NCBI GenBank assembly: GCA_013360915.1
Contig: JABWAT010000001.1
Location: forward strand, 131,259-195,258
Source: Bacteroidota bacterium
Lineage (GTDB): Bacteria; Bacteroidota; JABWAT01
DNA length: 64,000 bases
Direction of reading: 5' to 3'
Each line of letters starts with the position of its first letter. The first letter of the stretch is position 1. Of the stretch, positions 47,390 through 57,363 are shown piece after piece. The notes beneath the pieces were generated by a model, which did not search any database, was not told the origin of the DNA, and saw only the letters and a list, made by a program, of their open reading frames with translations. The position numbers and the translations under genes were made by a program.

Positions 47390-47403
47390 TGACAGTTTTG
47401 TCA
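47390..47403. promoter_or_regulatory. Inverted repeat in the groES leader
   Basis: TGACA, GTTT, TGTCA: exact 5-bp arms 24 nt before the groES ATG. It is not CIRCE. If a sigma-70 promoter TTGCTT-N17-AATAAC (47404-47432) is used, the repeat sits at the start of transcription, the usual place for a repressor. Confidence 0.4.
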
Positions 47404-47427
47404 GTTATTCAGAACGTTCGCCCATTA

Positions 47428-47444
47428 AGCAAAGGCTGTGCCAA
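47428..47444 (-). promoter_or_regulatory. Sigma-54-like promoter box before groES
   Basis: The minus strand reads TTGGCACAGCCTTTGCT. The GG (47442-47441) and GC (47430-47429) doublets have exactly the -24/-12 spacing of RpoN promoters, and TGGCAC and TTGC match the consensus. The start would be near 47417. A weaker sigma-70 alternative overlaps it (TTGCTT, 17 nt, AATAAC). Confidence 0.45.
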
Positions 47445-47527
47445 TCTGGTTCAGAAGGTTTTACCGTTGGATAAGGCAGAAGGGGTTCCGGGATGTAGTC
47501 AAAATGACAGTCCGGAAGGAAGGTGTG

Positions 47528-48379
47528 TCAGGGTAACCGGTGAAGGAAGGAAAGATCGCCTTTTGAATTTTTCTGCAGCGAGAGGTGACTGGAAAACAGG
47601 TAATCGGCGGGGCCTTCCAGTATCGGGCGGTCCTGAAGGTATACCGTCAGCAAAGAACCACTTTTCACCGTAACCTGAACAATGGGTTGAGCAATCCATC
47701 CTTTTCTGAAGGCCGCAAATGCGGCTGCGACGGTGCCGGTTCCGCATGCAAGGGTCTCCCCTTCCACCCCTTTTTCGTAGGTTCTGATTCTGAGGGATCC
47801 CGGTCCCGTGATTTCTATGAAATTTACGTTGCTCCCGCCCTTTGAATGTGCGAACTCAGAATATCTCAGTTTCCTTCCGTCGGTTTCCACCGGAATTTCA
47901 TCCAGTCCGGACACCTTCACAACCAGATGCTGGGTTCCGGTATTCACATAGCAGGTTTCAGAATCCTGACCCGGTACGTCTGCAAAATCAAAAGGTTTTA
48001 TCAGAGAAAGGGCCACTTGTGCCGTTCCCTTGCGTTCTGCGAAGTATTCACCGCTTCTGGTTTCGAAACGTGCCCGATCAGTCCCGGTCAGCAGAAAGAA
48101 AAATTCACTCAGGCATCTGGCGCCATTGCCACACATTCCGGCAAGAGAACCATCCGAATTCAGGTAGTGCATCCTGAAATCAAACCGGTCAGACGACCGC
48201 AAAACCATCAGACCATCCCCGCCGATACCGTGAAACCGGTTGCACAGCAGGGGGGTAATGGTTGCGTACCAGTCATCACTGAACCGGTTCTCCCGGTCGT
48301 CAATCAGGACGAAATCATTGCCAGCACCTGTGAACTTATGTACAGAAAAATTAACAATTTCTTCAGGCATGGCAATCAT
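47528..48379 (-). CDS. dapF: Diaminopimelate epimerase
   Basis: A 283-residue, cofactor-free epimerase converting LL- to meso-diaminopimelate for lysine and peptidoglycan. Both catalytic cysteines are present: C83 in 'MCGNGARC' and C212 in 'ETLACGTGT'. The start may be the second ATG at 48368-48370 (MPEEIVNF), which would shorten it by three residues and reduce the overlap with the CDF gene from 17 to 8 nt. It ends the run lysA ... dapF on the minus strand, so two steps of the same pathway are in one transcript. Confidence 0.96.
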   Translation of the reverse strand: MIAMPEEIVNFSVHKFTGAGNDFVLIDDRENRFSDDWYATITPLLCNRFHGIGGDGLMVLRSSDRFDFRMHYLNSDGSLAGMCGNGARCLSEFFFLLTGTDRARFETRSGEYFAERKGTAQVALSLIKPFDFADVPGQDSETCYVNTGTQHLVVKVSGLDEIPVETDGRKLRYSEFAHSKGGSNVNFIEITGPGSLRIRTYEKGVEGETLACGTGTVAAAFAAFRKGWIAQPIVQVTVKSGSLLTVYLQDRPILEGPADYLFSSHLSLQKNSKGDLSFLHRLP

Positions 48380-49265
48380 CGCAGATGGTGAAAGTATCGG
48401 GTTCTATCTGAAAGGTGGCGTGATGAACGACCTGTAACTGTCTGACAGCCTGGTGTGCTCTTTCAAGAATGACGGCATGGCCGATCGTTCCATCCACCAC
48501 CAGATGACAAGACAGGTTGGTATGGTCTGATCCCAGTGACCAGATGTGAAGATCATGCACCGAGCGCACACCCTCTATCTGCAAAAGTTCCTTTGTAACC
48601 TGCCCCGGCAAGCGTGAATCGGGCACGCCCTCAAGCAAAATGTTGACCGTCTCCCGTAAAAGCCGGTAGGCACTGCTGATAATAATCAATGAAATCAGGA
48701 TTGAAATCACAGGGTCAGCCAACGTCCAGCCGGTAAGCAGGATGATCACCGCAGCCGTGATGGCTCCGACCGATCCCATCGCATCACCCAGGACATGGTA
48801 AAAGGCCGCTTTGGCATTCAGATTGTGATGGGACGATTTAAACAACAGTCCGGCGCTGATCAGATTAATCACCAGGCCGGCAATTGCAATGAAAAGCATT
48901 GGCAAACCGGAAACCGGCTCCGGATTGGTGATGCGCTGAATGGCTTCAACACAAATCAGGCCGGCAAGTCCCCATAAGATGATTCCGTTGGCAAAACCCA
49001 CGACAATTTCAGCCCTGGCATAGCCAAAGGTTCTCTTATTATCCGGTTTTCTTTCTGCCCAGAGGAACCCGATCAGAGACAAAATCAGAGCGGCCAGATC
49101 GGTGGCCATATGACCGGCATCCGCAAGCAAAGCCAGACTGTTGGTGAGCAATCCGCCGGCCAGTTCTGCAATGAACATGATTCCCGTCAGCAGAATGGCC
49201 CACTTTACACGGGTCTTTGCCTCATGATGATGCGAATGCGGGTGATGATGCGAATGTCCGTGCAT
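48363..49265 (-). CDS. CDF family cation efflux protein
   Basis: A 300-residue member of the cation diffusion facilitators (ZitB/CzcD type). The N-terminus is His-rich ('HGHSHHHPHSHHHE', residues 2-15). Six helices follow, with metal sites in 'LLADAGHMATDLAAL' and 'HVLGDAMGSVGA', and the cytosolic C-terminal domain has 'GVRSVHDLHIWSLG'. Zinc (or Co/Cd) export in exchange for protons is the family role. The ATG overlaps the Tex stop by one base. The last residues 'TICDDCHA' add two Cys. Confidence 0.95.
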   Translation of the reverse strand: MHGHSHHHPHSHHHEAKTRVKWAILLTGIMFIAELAGGLLTNSLALLADAGHMATDLAALILSLIGFLWAERKPDNKRTFGYARAEIVVGFANGIILWGLAGLICVEAIQRITNPEPVSGLPMLFIAIAGLVINLISAGLLFKSSHHNLNAKAAFYHVLGDAMGSVGAITAAVIILLTGWTLADPVISILISLIIISSAYRLLRETVNILLEGVPDSRLPGQVTKELLQIEGVRSVHDLHIWSLGSDHTNLSCHLVVDGTIGHAVILERAHQAVRQLQVVHHATFQIEPDTFTICDDCHA

Positions 49266-51532
49266 TAACGGGAGAATTTCTGTTTCAGTAATTCAAGTTT
49301 GTCAGACAAAGCCGGTTCTTTTGAACGCTCCGGAGTGACCTTTCTGCCCTTCTGTTCCGGCTTTGGTGATGGGCCTTCCAGCCGCATGGTCAGTGCGATA
49401 CGTCCTCGGTCATGGTCAACCGATTTTATGGCCACTTCAATCACATCTCCGACCGACATTACGTCATGTGGATTTTTCACAAAAGAAGTGCCCATTTCGG
49501 AAATATGAACCAGTCCATCCTGCTTGACACCAATATCAACAAACGCTCCGAAATCGACGACATTCCGCACAGTTCCCTTTAACCGGAGACCCGGCTTCAG
49601 ATCATTCATACTCAGAACATCTTTTCTGAGGATTGGTGCAGGAAGATCTGCACGGGGATCGCGGCCAGGCTTCAGCAGGTTTTCAATAATCAGATCCAGT
49701 GTGGGTTTTCCAATCCCCAGCTCAGAAGCCAGATGATGGCTGTTTACCTGTTTCAGCTGTTCCTGAAGCCGTTTATTCTCCTTTTGAATGGATTCTGCAG
49801 AAACCCGCAGTTTTTCAAGTAGTTTATAAGTAGCCGGATAGGATTCGGGATGAATGGACGTTCCATCTAATGGATTGTCACCATCGGTGATTCTTAAAAA
49901 TCCGGCAGATTGCTCAAAACTGTGCGCACCCATCCCTTTGACATCCAGAATTGATTCCCTGGATCTGAAAGGTCCCTTTTCATCCCGGTGTCTTACAATG
50001 TTGGTGGCAGTCCGGCTGTTTAATCCGGATACATGAGATAATAAGGCCGGACTGGCCGTGTTTACGTTCACACCAACATGGTTCACACACGATTCAACCA
50101 CTTGGCCGAGCTTATGTTCAAGGTTTTTTTGATTCACATCATGCTGATACAATCCGACACCTATCGATTTCGGATCAATTTTAACCAATTCGGCCAGCGG
50201 ATCCAGCACCCGTCTAGCGATAGAAATATTGCCCCTCTGAGCCGCTTCAAGATCGGGGAACTCCTCAGCAGCCAGTTTTGAGGCTGAGTAAACCGAGGCT
50301 CCTGCCTCGCTGACAATCATGTAGCCGCAGGTCAGATTGTATTTGCTGATGGTTTCCGCTACAAATTGTTCAACCTCGCGTGACGCGGTACCATTTCCGA
50401 TGGCAATCACATCCACATGATGGTTTTTTACCAGGGCGGACAACGTTTTTTCTGAAACATCGATCCACTTTTTCGGTTCCGTCGGATAAATGGTGGTTCC
50501 TTCAAGATATTTACCAGAGGAATCCACAACAGCCAGTTTGCATCCGCTTACGAAACCAGGATCGATACCCAGAATGGTTTTTCCGAATAGCGGTGGCTGA
50601 AGCAACAGATTATATACATTCCTTGCAAAAACGTCGATGGCATGAAGATCCGCATTCTCCGTCAGCTCCGAACGGATTTCCCGTTCGATACTCGGAGCAA
50701 TCAACCTCCCGTAACCATCTTCAACGGCCTTCAGGATTTCTGATTCAAACAAACTTCCGGGAGCCGAAATCACTTTTTTTGCAATCAGATCGACAATGAC
50801 AGATGAACTCACTTCAACGGAAACCTTGAGAACCAGTTCCTTTTCTCCACGATTAATAGCGAGAACCTGGTATGGTTTCAGTTTTGTCAGCGAATCCGAA
50901 AAGTCATAGTAGTTTTCATAGTCCGTTCGTTCTTTGCTCTCTTCGTCTTTTCGCTTCGCCGATAAAAGTCCATTAGAACGGGTGAATTCCCTGACAACTT
51001 TCCTGATGTCTGCCGATTCACTGATACGTTCGGCCATGATATCAATGGCTCCCTGAACGGCCTCTTCCGGGGTAAGAACACCATTTTCAGGGTTCACAAA
51101 CGGTGCTATCAATGACTGTTTATCCCCCGATAGAGGCAGGGTCTGTCCGTACATCAGGTCAGCCAGCGGTTCAAGCCCCTTTTCCTTAGCAACACTCGCC
51201 CGTGTTTTCCGTTTAGGCCGGTATGGCAGGTAGATGTCTTCCAATTCTGCCATGATCATGCAGGTTTCCACCCGTTGACGCAACTCATCAGTCAGCTTGC
51301 CCTGTTCTTCAATGCTGGCCAGAATGGTGACTTTTCTTTCCGTTAAGGCTCTGATGTAGGCCAGTTTATCCTGAATATTCCTGATGTTCTCTTCATCCAT
51401 CCCACCAGTCACTTCACGGCGATACCTCGAAATAAAGGGAACGGTCGCGCCTTCATCGAGTAGTTTTACTGTTGCCTGAACGGATGATACCGGCAGACCA
51501 AGTTCGCCGGCAATATAGGTCAATTCATTCAT
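49265..51532 (-). CDS. Tex-type RNA-binding transcription accessory protein
   Basis: A 755-residue protein. The Tex N-terminal domain opens 'MNELTYIAGELGLPVSSVQA', followed by a YqgF/RNaseH-like domain ('GIDPGFVSGCKLAVVD'), helix-hairpin-helix motifs ('TASPALLSHVSGL', 'VKGMGAHSFEQSAGF') and a C-terminal S1 domain ('LKGTVRNVVDFGAFVDIGVK'). Such proteins bind nucleic acids and affect transcription. The start at 51532 forms an ATGA overlap with the upstream lipoprotein gene. The frame is open to 51601 but that part belongs to the neighbour. Confidence 0.95.
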   Translation of the reverse strand: MNELTYIAGELGLPVSSVQATVKLLDEGATVPFISRYRREVTGGMDEENIRNIQDKLAYIRALTERKVTILASIEEQGKLTDELRQRVETCMIMAELEDIYLPYRPKRKTRASVAKEKGLEPLADLMYGQTLPLSGDKQSLIAPFVNPENGVLTPEEAVQGAIDIMAERISESADIRKVVREFTRSNGLLSAKRKDEESKERTDYENYYDFSDSLTKLKPYQVLAINRGEKELVLKVSVEVSSSVIVDLIAKKVISAPGSLFESEILKAVEDGYGRLIAPSIEREIRSELTENADLHAIDVFARNVYNLLLQPPLFGKTILGIDPGFVSGCKLAVVDSSGKYLEGTTIYPTEPKKWIDVSEKTLSALVKNHHVDVIAIGNGTASREVEQFVAETISKYNLTCGYMIVSEAGASVYSASKLAAEEFPDLEAAQRGNISIARRVLDPLAELVKIDPKSIGVGLYQHDVNQKNLEHKLGQVVESCVNHVGVNVNTASPALLSHVSGLNSRTATNIVRHRDEKGPFRSRESILDVKGMGAHSFEQSAGFLRITDGDNPLDGTSIHPESYPATYKLLEKLRVSAESIQKENKRLQEQLKQVNSHHLASELGIGKPTLDLIIENLLKPGRDPRADLPAPILRKDVLSMNDLKPGLRLKGTVRNVVDFGAFVDIGVKQDGLVHISEMGTSFVKNPHDVMSVGDVIEVAIKSVDHDRGRIALTMRLEGPSPKPEQKGRKVTPERSKEPALSDKLELLKQKFSR

Positions 51533-52092
51533 TTGGAAGTTCCGGTTCCTTTCGATCCGTATCGTGCCAGATATTCCTGTGTCAGCGAAAACGGTGGCCA
51601 TTGTTCATCCGTATACACTGAAACGGCAAATGTGAGCTTTCCCGGACCTTTTTTCCAAAGCACCTGACTTCCGCCGCCATAGGTGTTTATTTCACCATTC
51701 GCATGATTAAGCTGTGAGTCAGGATCCACATCCACATAGATGTATTCTTCGTTTAAATAAATCCCTTCAATATCACTCACCTTTTTAACTGAAAATCCGA
51801 TTTCGGCTGTCAGCAGTCCGTTTTCGACATACAACTTTCGTGAACGGACTTCACGGCCTTCCGATTTGCGGTCGTTGATAAACTCGGTGGATTTCAGACC
51901 ATACTCAACCAGACCTTCCAGATCCAGTTTTCGCTGCTCGGGATCTGCCACATCCGACCCGATCCCCCTGAAGATGACCACTCCGGTCGCTGAAAGATCC
52001 TTATTGACCGTGATGGTATATTCAACGGTCTTAAAAGTCAGACACCCGGGTAATAGAAAAAGCAGTGACAATGCCGGAAGTAGTTTTTTCAT
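51529..52092 (-). CDS. Uncharacterised lipoprotein
   Basis: A 187-residue exported protein with the lipobox 'LLPGC' (C17). The ATG at 52090-52092 has AGGGG upstream and overlaps the lysA stop by one base (TGATG). The rest is beta-rich ('YTITVNKDLSATGVVIFRG'), which resembles the LppM-like lipoproteins that begin with a 'D..G.g.....' strand; the match is weak. It lies between lysA and tex in a run where each gene overlaps the next. No function can be given. Confidence 0.75.
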   Translation of the reverse strand: MKKLLPALSLLFLLPGCLTFKTVEYTITVNKDLSATGVVIFRGIGSDVADPEQRKLDLEGLVEYGLKSTEFINDRKSEGREVRSRKLYVENGLLTAEIGFSVKKVSDIEGIYLNEEYIYVDVDPDSQLNHANGEINTYGGGSQVLWKKGPGKLTFAVSVYTDEQWPPFSLTQEYLARYGSKGTGTSK

Positions 52093-53333
52093 CACAATCC
52101 CCTGTTGATCATTTCCTCTATGGTTTGTCGCTTCCTGATGCAAACCCACTTTCCATCTGACAACAGGTATTCCGCAGCAAGTGGTCTCAGGTTATAATTG
52201 GAAGCCATGCTCATGGTATAGGCGCCTGAATCGAATACACCGATAAAATCGCCCGGCGAAGCAGACCGGATGCTTACCTGTTCACCAAGAAAATCCCCGC
52301 TTTCACAGACAGGCCCCACAATATCGGCAACCAGGGATTCTCCTTCTGCTGATTCTGAAAAAACCATGATGGGGTGTTCTGCCTGATAAAGTGCCGGCCT
52401 GATGTTTTCGGTCATGGACGCATCGGTTACCACAAAGTGCTTGTCCCCATTGCGTTTGGTATACAGGACCGTACCCGTCAGAATACAGGAGTTGGCAACC
52501 AGCATTCTTCCGGGTTCAATACAAAGTTTATACTTCCCCTGGTTGAGTTCTACCAAATCAGCGAAAACCTTGTCCATTTCGTCTGCAACGGTTTCACCAG
52601 ATGCATTATAGCGGATTCCAAACCCACCACCCAGATCCAACTCTGTAATCGGAAAGCCTTCCCGACGAAAATGATCGGCATAATGCGCCAGATTCTTATA
52701 GACATCAATATATAAACCAACATCAAATATCTGGGAACCAATGTGTGCCGACAGGCTGGTCAGTTTTAAACGGGGATGTGCCGATAGTACCTCTGTCACC
52801 GATGGCAGGTCCTGGTGATCGATGCCGAATTTTGATTCGCGGACTCCCGTCGAAATATATGGATGGGTCTTCGGGTCAATTTCCGGATTCAGGCGTAGAC
52901 TCACGTTCACCGATTGTTTCAGCGCGTCCGTTATCTGGCCGATCAAAGCGGCTTCACCCACAGATTCAATCTTGATGGCATGAATTTTTAATTGGATAGC
53001 AGCAGTTATTTCATCCCTGGTCTTTCCAACCCCCGAAAAAAGAATATGATCAGGCTGAACCCCTGCTTTCAAGGCCATTGTTATTTCGCCCAGTGAATTG
53101 GCGTCAATAAAAATTCCAGAACGGTAAAAGAGGTTGATAATGGATGGGTTAGAGTTTGCCTTCATGGCATAATAAGCCTGGATGCCATGCTGGTCTCTGA
53201 ACCGAATAAACGTGCCGGCATTCTGTTTCAACTGTGTTTCTGAATACAGATAGACGGGTGTTGGAAGGGGGTTTTTCAGAAATGAATGAACAAGCTCCTG
53301 ATAGCAGGAGCTAATAGAGGAAAACAGTGTCAT
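52092..53333 (-). CDS. lysA: Diaminopimelate decarboxylase
   Basis: A 413-residue fold type III PLP enzyme that makes lysine from meso-diaminopimelate. The PLP Lys is K58 in 'YYAMKANSNP'; 'ELDLGGGFGIRY' binds phosphate, and 'PVCESGDFLG' brings the partner-subunit Cys. The length and order are normal. It follows glnB by 12 nt, which puts a nitrogen sensor upstream of lysine synthesis, with dapF at the far end of the same run. Confidence 0.96.
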   Translation of the reverse strand: MTLFSSISSCYQELVHSFLKNPLPTPVYLYSETQLKQNAGTFIRFRDQHGIQAYYAMKANSNPSIINLFYRSGIFIDANSLGEITMALKAGVQPDHILFSGVGKTRDEITAAIQLKIHAIKIESVGEAALIGQITDALKQSVNVSLRLNPEIDPKTHPYISTGVRESKFGIDHQDLPSVTEVLSAHPRLKLTSLSAHIGSQIFDVGLYIDVYKNLAHYADHFRREGFPITELDLGGGFGIRYNASGETVADEMDKVFADLVELNQGKYKLCIEPGRMLVANSCILTGTVLYTKRNGDKHFVVTDASMTENIRPALYQAEHPIMVFSESAEGESLVADIVGPVCESGDFLGEQVSIRSASPGDFIGVFDSGAYTMSMASNYNLRPLAAEYLLSDGKWVCIRKRQTIEEMINRGL

Positions 53334-53345
53334 GTGTGGGGGGGA

Positions 53346-54856
<1,511 letters not shown>

Positions 54857-54877
54857 TTGGGGTCTCCAATACTGTTA

Positions 54878-54891
54878 AACTTTGCAAAGTT
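54878..54891. promoter_or_regulatory. 14-bp perfect palindrome in the barrel-gene leader
   Basis: AACTTTGCAAAGTT, exact. It is 22-35 nt before the ATG at 54856 and about 10 nt after the predicted start of transcription. It includes, on the minus strand, a TAACTTTG box that could itself be a Bacteroidota-type -7 element. Confidence 0.45.
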
Positions 54892-54908
54892 AATACAAAT
54901 TAAACATA

Positions 54909-54937
54909 AATATAGGTTTTTTATCCCGATCAACCAA
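54909..54937 (-). promoter_or_regulatory. Sigma-70-like promoter of the barrel / glnB / lysA run
   Basis: On the minus strand TTGGTT (54932-54937), 17 nt and TATATT (54909-54914). The start would be near 54902. The region between the two barrel-side genes is 103 nt long and AT-rich. Confidence 0.55.
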
Positions 54938-54959
54938 AAATCGTTGTTTTTATCACAGA

Positions 54960-55505
54960 TTACTCTTTACTGATACGATCAATAAGGTAGATGGTATTCA
55001 GGATAAGGGCCATATCACGCACAATCCCCAGAAAATCCTTGAAAACCATATAGATGCTTCCTGAGATCACGATAACATCACCGGGCTGAAGAATCGGGAT
55101 GTCTTCGCGTCGACCGGTTTCGATGAAGGTTTCAAGGTCAACGATCAGGATTCTCTGTTCCCCTTCTGCCTCAGGTGTGTTTCTGACCACCCGAAGGATT
55201 CTGATTTCATTCAACCGTGCCGATTCCTGGGGACCGCCGGCAAGAGAGATCAGGGAAACCAGATCGGTTGTATGCGGCACTCTGTACAGGCCGGGTTTTC
55301 CGATGTGTCCCCAAAGTCCAACTTCAATGTTAATGCCCTCTCCGCTCGAGAAAACAAAGGCTGCAGCGTTGGAATAATTGGAATTGTCCGCCTGAGGAGG
55401 TGCTGGAGGATTGAAGGGGTCCGTTTGACCCAAAACAAGAAGTGGAACCGCCAGACTGACGATTGCCGTTATTGCGCGGAGGCGGATGTTCTGAAGGAAG
55501 CCCAT
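54960..55505 (-). CDS. SLBB-domain export-type protein
   Basis: A 181-residue protein with a signal peptide (about 1-26, 'LLVLGQT') and an SLBB (beta-grasp) core, 'VGLWGHIGKPGLYRVPHTTD' to 'LQPGDVIVISGS', as in polysaccharide export lipoproteins. It lacks the Poly_export domain and the lipobox of Wza. The C-terminus ('DMALILNTIYLIDRI') may be a membrane or amphipathic helix. It overlaps the FN3 lipoprotein gene by 37 nt. It may be a periplasmic ligand-binding or structural part of the T9SS neighbourhood. Confidence 0.85.
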   Translation of the reverse strand: MGFLQNIRLRAITAIVSLAVPLLVLGQTDPFNPPAPPQADNSNYSNAAAFVFSSGEGINIEVGLWGHIGKPGLYRVPHTTDLVSLISLAGGPQESARLNEIRILRVVRNTPEAEGEQRILIVDLETFIETGRREDIPILQPGDVIVISGSIYMVFKDFLGIVRDMALILNTIYLIDRISKE

Positions 55506-56299
55506 GGAGTAATTGATCCTTTTGGAATAATCGAAAGGTTATTTGCCAGAGAGTAAAACTGATACTCAGTTCCGCTAAAATACGTTTGAGTAAGCATAAC
55601 ACTCCACTCATAAGCCTCATCTGGCTTAAGTGGTGTCGTTTGCCAGGTATAAATGGTCTTTTCATCCTCACGCCCAAATGGGATACTCTGTGTGGGAACA
55701 CCATATCCGCTCGGAGGGGTGGTCAGCTGAGCCCAAACCAGCTCTTTGTTTGTTTGTCGTCTGACAAAGATCAGAAACTGCCCTTCATTACTATTCCAGG
55801 TCAGAAGAGGATGGAGGGTATCGGTGACAACCCCATTCACCGGAGATGATAAGATCGGTTTGGTAAGTATCTGATAGGCCACGGGTTTTGAAGGTGCCGA
55901 TTCCTTGTCACCATTCAGGGCTGTCATCCGATAGTAATAGGTCACTCCGGTTTCCACATCGATGGTATCACGGTACTCATTTTTTTGGGTAGCCGTCAAA
56001 CGGGGAAACGTAATCAGAGAACGGAAGGAAACGGGATCGCCTTCAAAAACAGTGTTGGTTCTGTAAACCCGTAATTGTGTGATTTCAGCATTATCAATGG
56101 GTTGCCAGCGGATCGTCACACCAATGCCAAACCGGTCCGGGCCAGTTCCTTTTTCGGCTGAAAAACCGGTCTGCGGATGGTAACGGATGAGTGAATCTGG
56201 CTGGATCATCACAGGTGCATCTGGTGGCAGTATTTCTACCGTTTCGGGTTCACAGCCCATCAGGACCAGGAAAGGCAGGAAGTATAATACTGATTTCAT
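55469..56299 (-). CDS. FN3-domain lipoprotein
   Basis: A 276-residue lipoprotein with the lipobox 'LVLMGC' (C16). Two fibronectin type III-like modules follow: 'ITQLRVYRTNTVFEGDPV' with 'VETGVTYYYRMTALNGD', and 'ILSSPVNGVVTDTLHPLLTW' with 'AYEWSVMLT'. The ATG at 56297-56299 forms an ATGA overlap with the porV stop. It should sit at the outer membrane or periplasm. Its coupling with porV/porU suggests an accessory role in T9SS assembly or surface anchoring, unproven. Confidence 0.82.
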   Translation of the reverse strand: MKSVLYFLPFLVLMGCEPETVEILPPDAPVMIQPDSLIRYHPQTGFSAEKGTGPDRFGIGVTIRWQPIDNAEITQLRVYRTNTVFEGDPVSFRSLITFPRLTATQKNEYRDTIDVETGVTYYYRMTALNGDKESAPSKPVAYQILTKPILSSPVNGVVTDTLHPLLTWNSNEGQFLIFVRRQTNKELVWAQLTTPPSGYGVPTQSIPFGREDEKTIYTWQTTPLKPDEAYEWSVMLTQTYFSGTEYQFYSLANNLSIIPKGSITPWASFRTSASAQ

Positions 56300-57363
56300 T
56301 TCAGCCACGGTTCAAGATTGAAGGACAGACCAACCTGGTGAGGATTTCCCAGATCATGTTTCTGAAAGGAGTATTGAACAGAAAGTGACTTAAACAGAAA
56401 AAGCCCAACACCCAAGGTTGGTTCTTCCCTTCTGTAACCTGCTCTCACCTGCAGGAGCTGATCATAGGTATACTCTACCCCAACCGAGGTAAAGGTCTCA
56501 TAATCAGTCTCTTCCTGATAAGCAATCTGAACGGTCGATTTCATCCATTCTAAAGGTTGAAGGTAGGCGACAGACCATGCCCAGGATCTGGGAATCGATG
56601 TTTCTATCTGATCCTCCCAGGAAAGAATGGTGTTCGAAATATCTTTCGAGACTAAACCAAAACTGAAAGTACCGAAATAGTTTCGGGCCACATAGTCATT
56701 CAGGTTGGTAATGACCATGATCCCTGCATCAATTCCGATCCCGCTGGCTGACTGACCTATCTTTTTTTCAACATCCGAATCGGAGGATGAAAATGATTGT
56801 CTGATATATTTCAGGTTGATTCCAATGGGAATGCGGTATGGAACTTTGAAATAATTCCATCCGAAATCAATCACGGTCCCGATCTCTTTCGAAAAATTCA
56901 CAATGAACGCATCCTGAGCATTTCCAAAAACCGGGGCATCCAGTGCATAACGGGCGGCATTCCCCTTCCGTTCACTTTTATTGTAACCCAATTCGGCAAG
57001 GAACTGAATATCATCGACTCCCAACCGGATCCAGTTAAAAGAAAAGGCTCCAAGCGCTCCAAGATGCTGATGGTAACCAAGGAATGTGTACACACTGGCC
57101 GGATCGGTTACGGTTCCAAACTGATTTCCGATCTGACTGGAGATGATATTCCCTGGTACCAGCGAGGAGCCAGCAGGATTATAGAAGAAACCAGAGGCAT
57201 CGTTGGCAATGGCGGTAAATGCCGACCCCATGCCTGCTGCCCGTACACCAGGTGGGATCTTCAGAAAGTCTCCTCCATAACGGGATGCTGTTTTTTGAGC
57301 AAAACCTGTATCGAAGGAACATAAAATACCAAGTATTAGGGCCGGTAAGAGTACTTTTTTCAT
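56296..57363 (-). CDS. porV: PorV-type T9SS outer-membrane protein
   Basis: A 355-residue barrel protein of the PorV/PorQ (UPF0164, FadL-like) group. The signal peptide ends at 'TGFAQ' (22). The family entry 'GVRAAGMGSAFTAIANDASG' with 'FYNPAG' is clear. In T9SS, PorV shuttles cargo from the translocon to the PorU sortase. It overlaps porU by 4 nt (ATGA), as expected for partners. PorQ is the alternative, but the porU neighbour favours PorV. Confidence 0.92.
   Translation of the reverse strand: MKKVLLPALILGILCSFDTGFAQKTASRYGGDFLKIPPGVRAAGMGSAFTAIANDASGFFYNPAGSSLVPGNIISSQIGNQFGTVTDPASVYTFLGYHQHLGALGAFSFNWIRLGVDDIQFLAELGYNKSERKGNAARYALDAPVFGNAQDAFIVNFSKEIGTVIDFGWNYFKVPYRIPIGINLKYIRQSFSSSDSDVEKKIGQSASGIGIDAGIMVITNLNDYVARNYFGTFSFGLVSKDISNTILSWEDQIETSIPRSWAWSVAYLQPLEWMKSTVQIAYQEETDYETFTSVGVEYTYDQLLQVRAGYRREEPTLGVGLFLFKSLSVQYSFQKHDLGNPHQVGLSFNLEPWLK

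Noticed and set aside
47367-47527. CIRCE/HrcA element before groES
   Set aside because: I looked for TTAGCACTC-N9-GAGTGCTAA on both strands and found no match, not even a half site.
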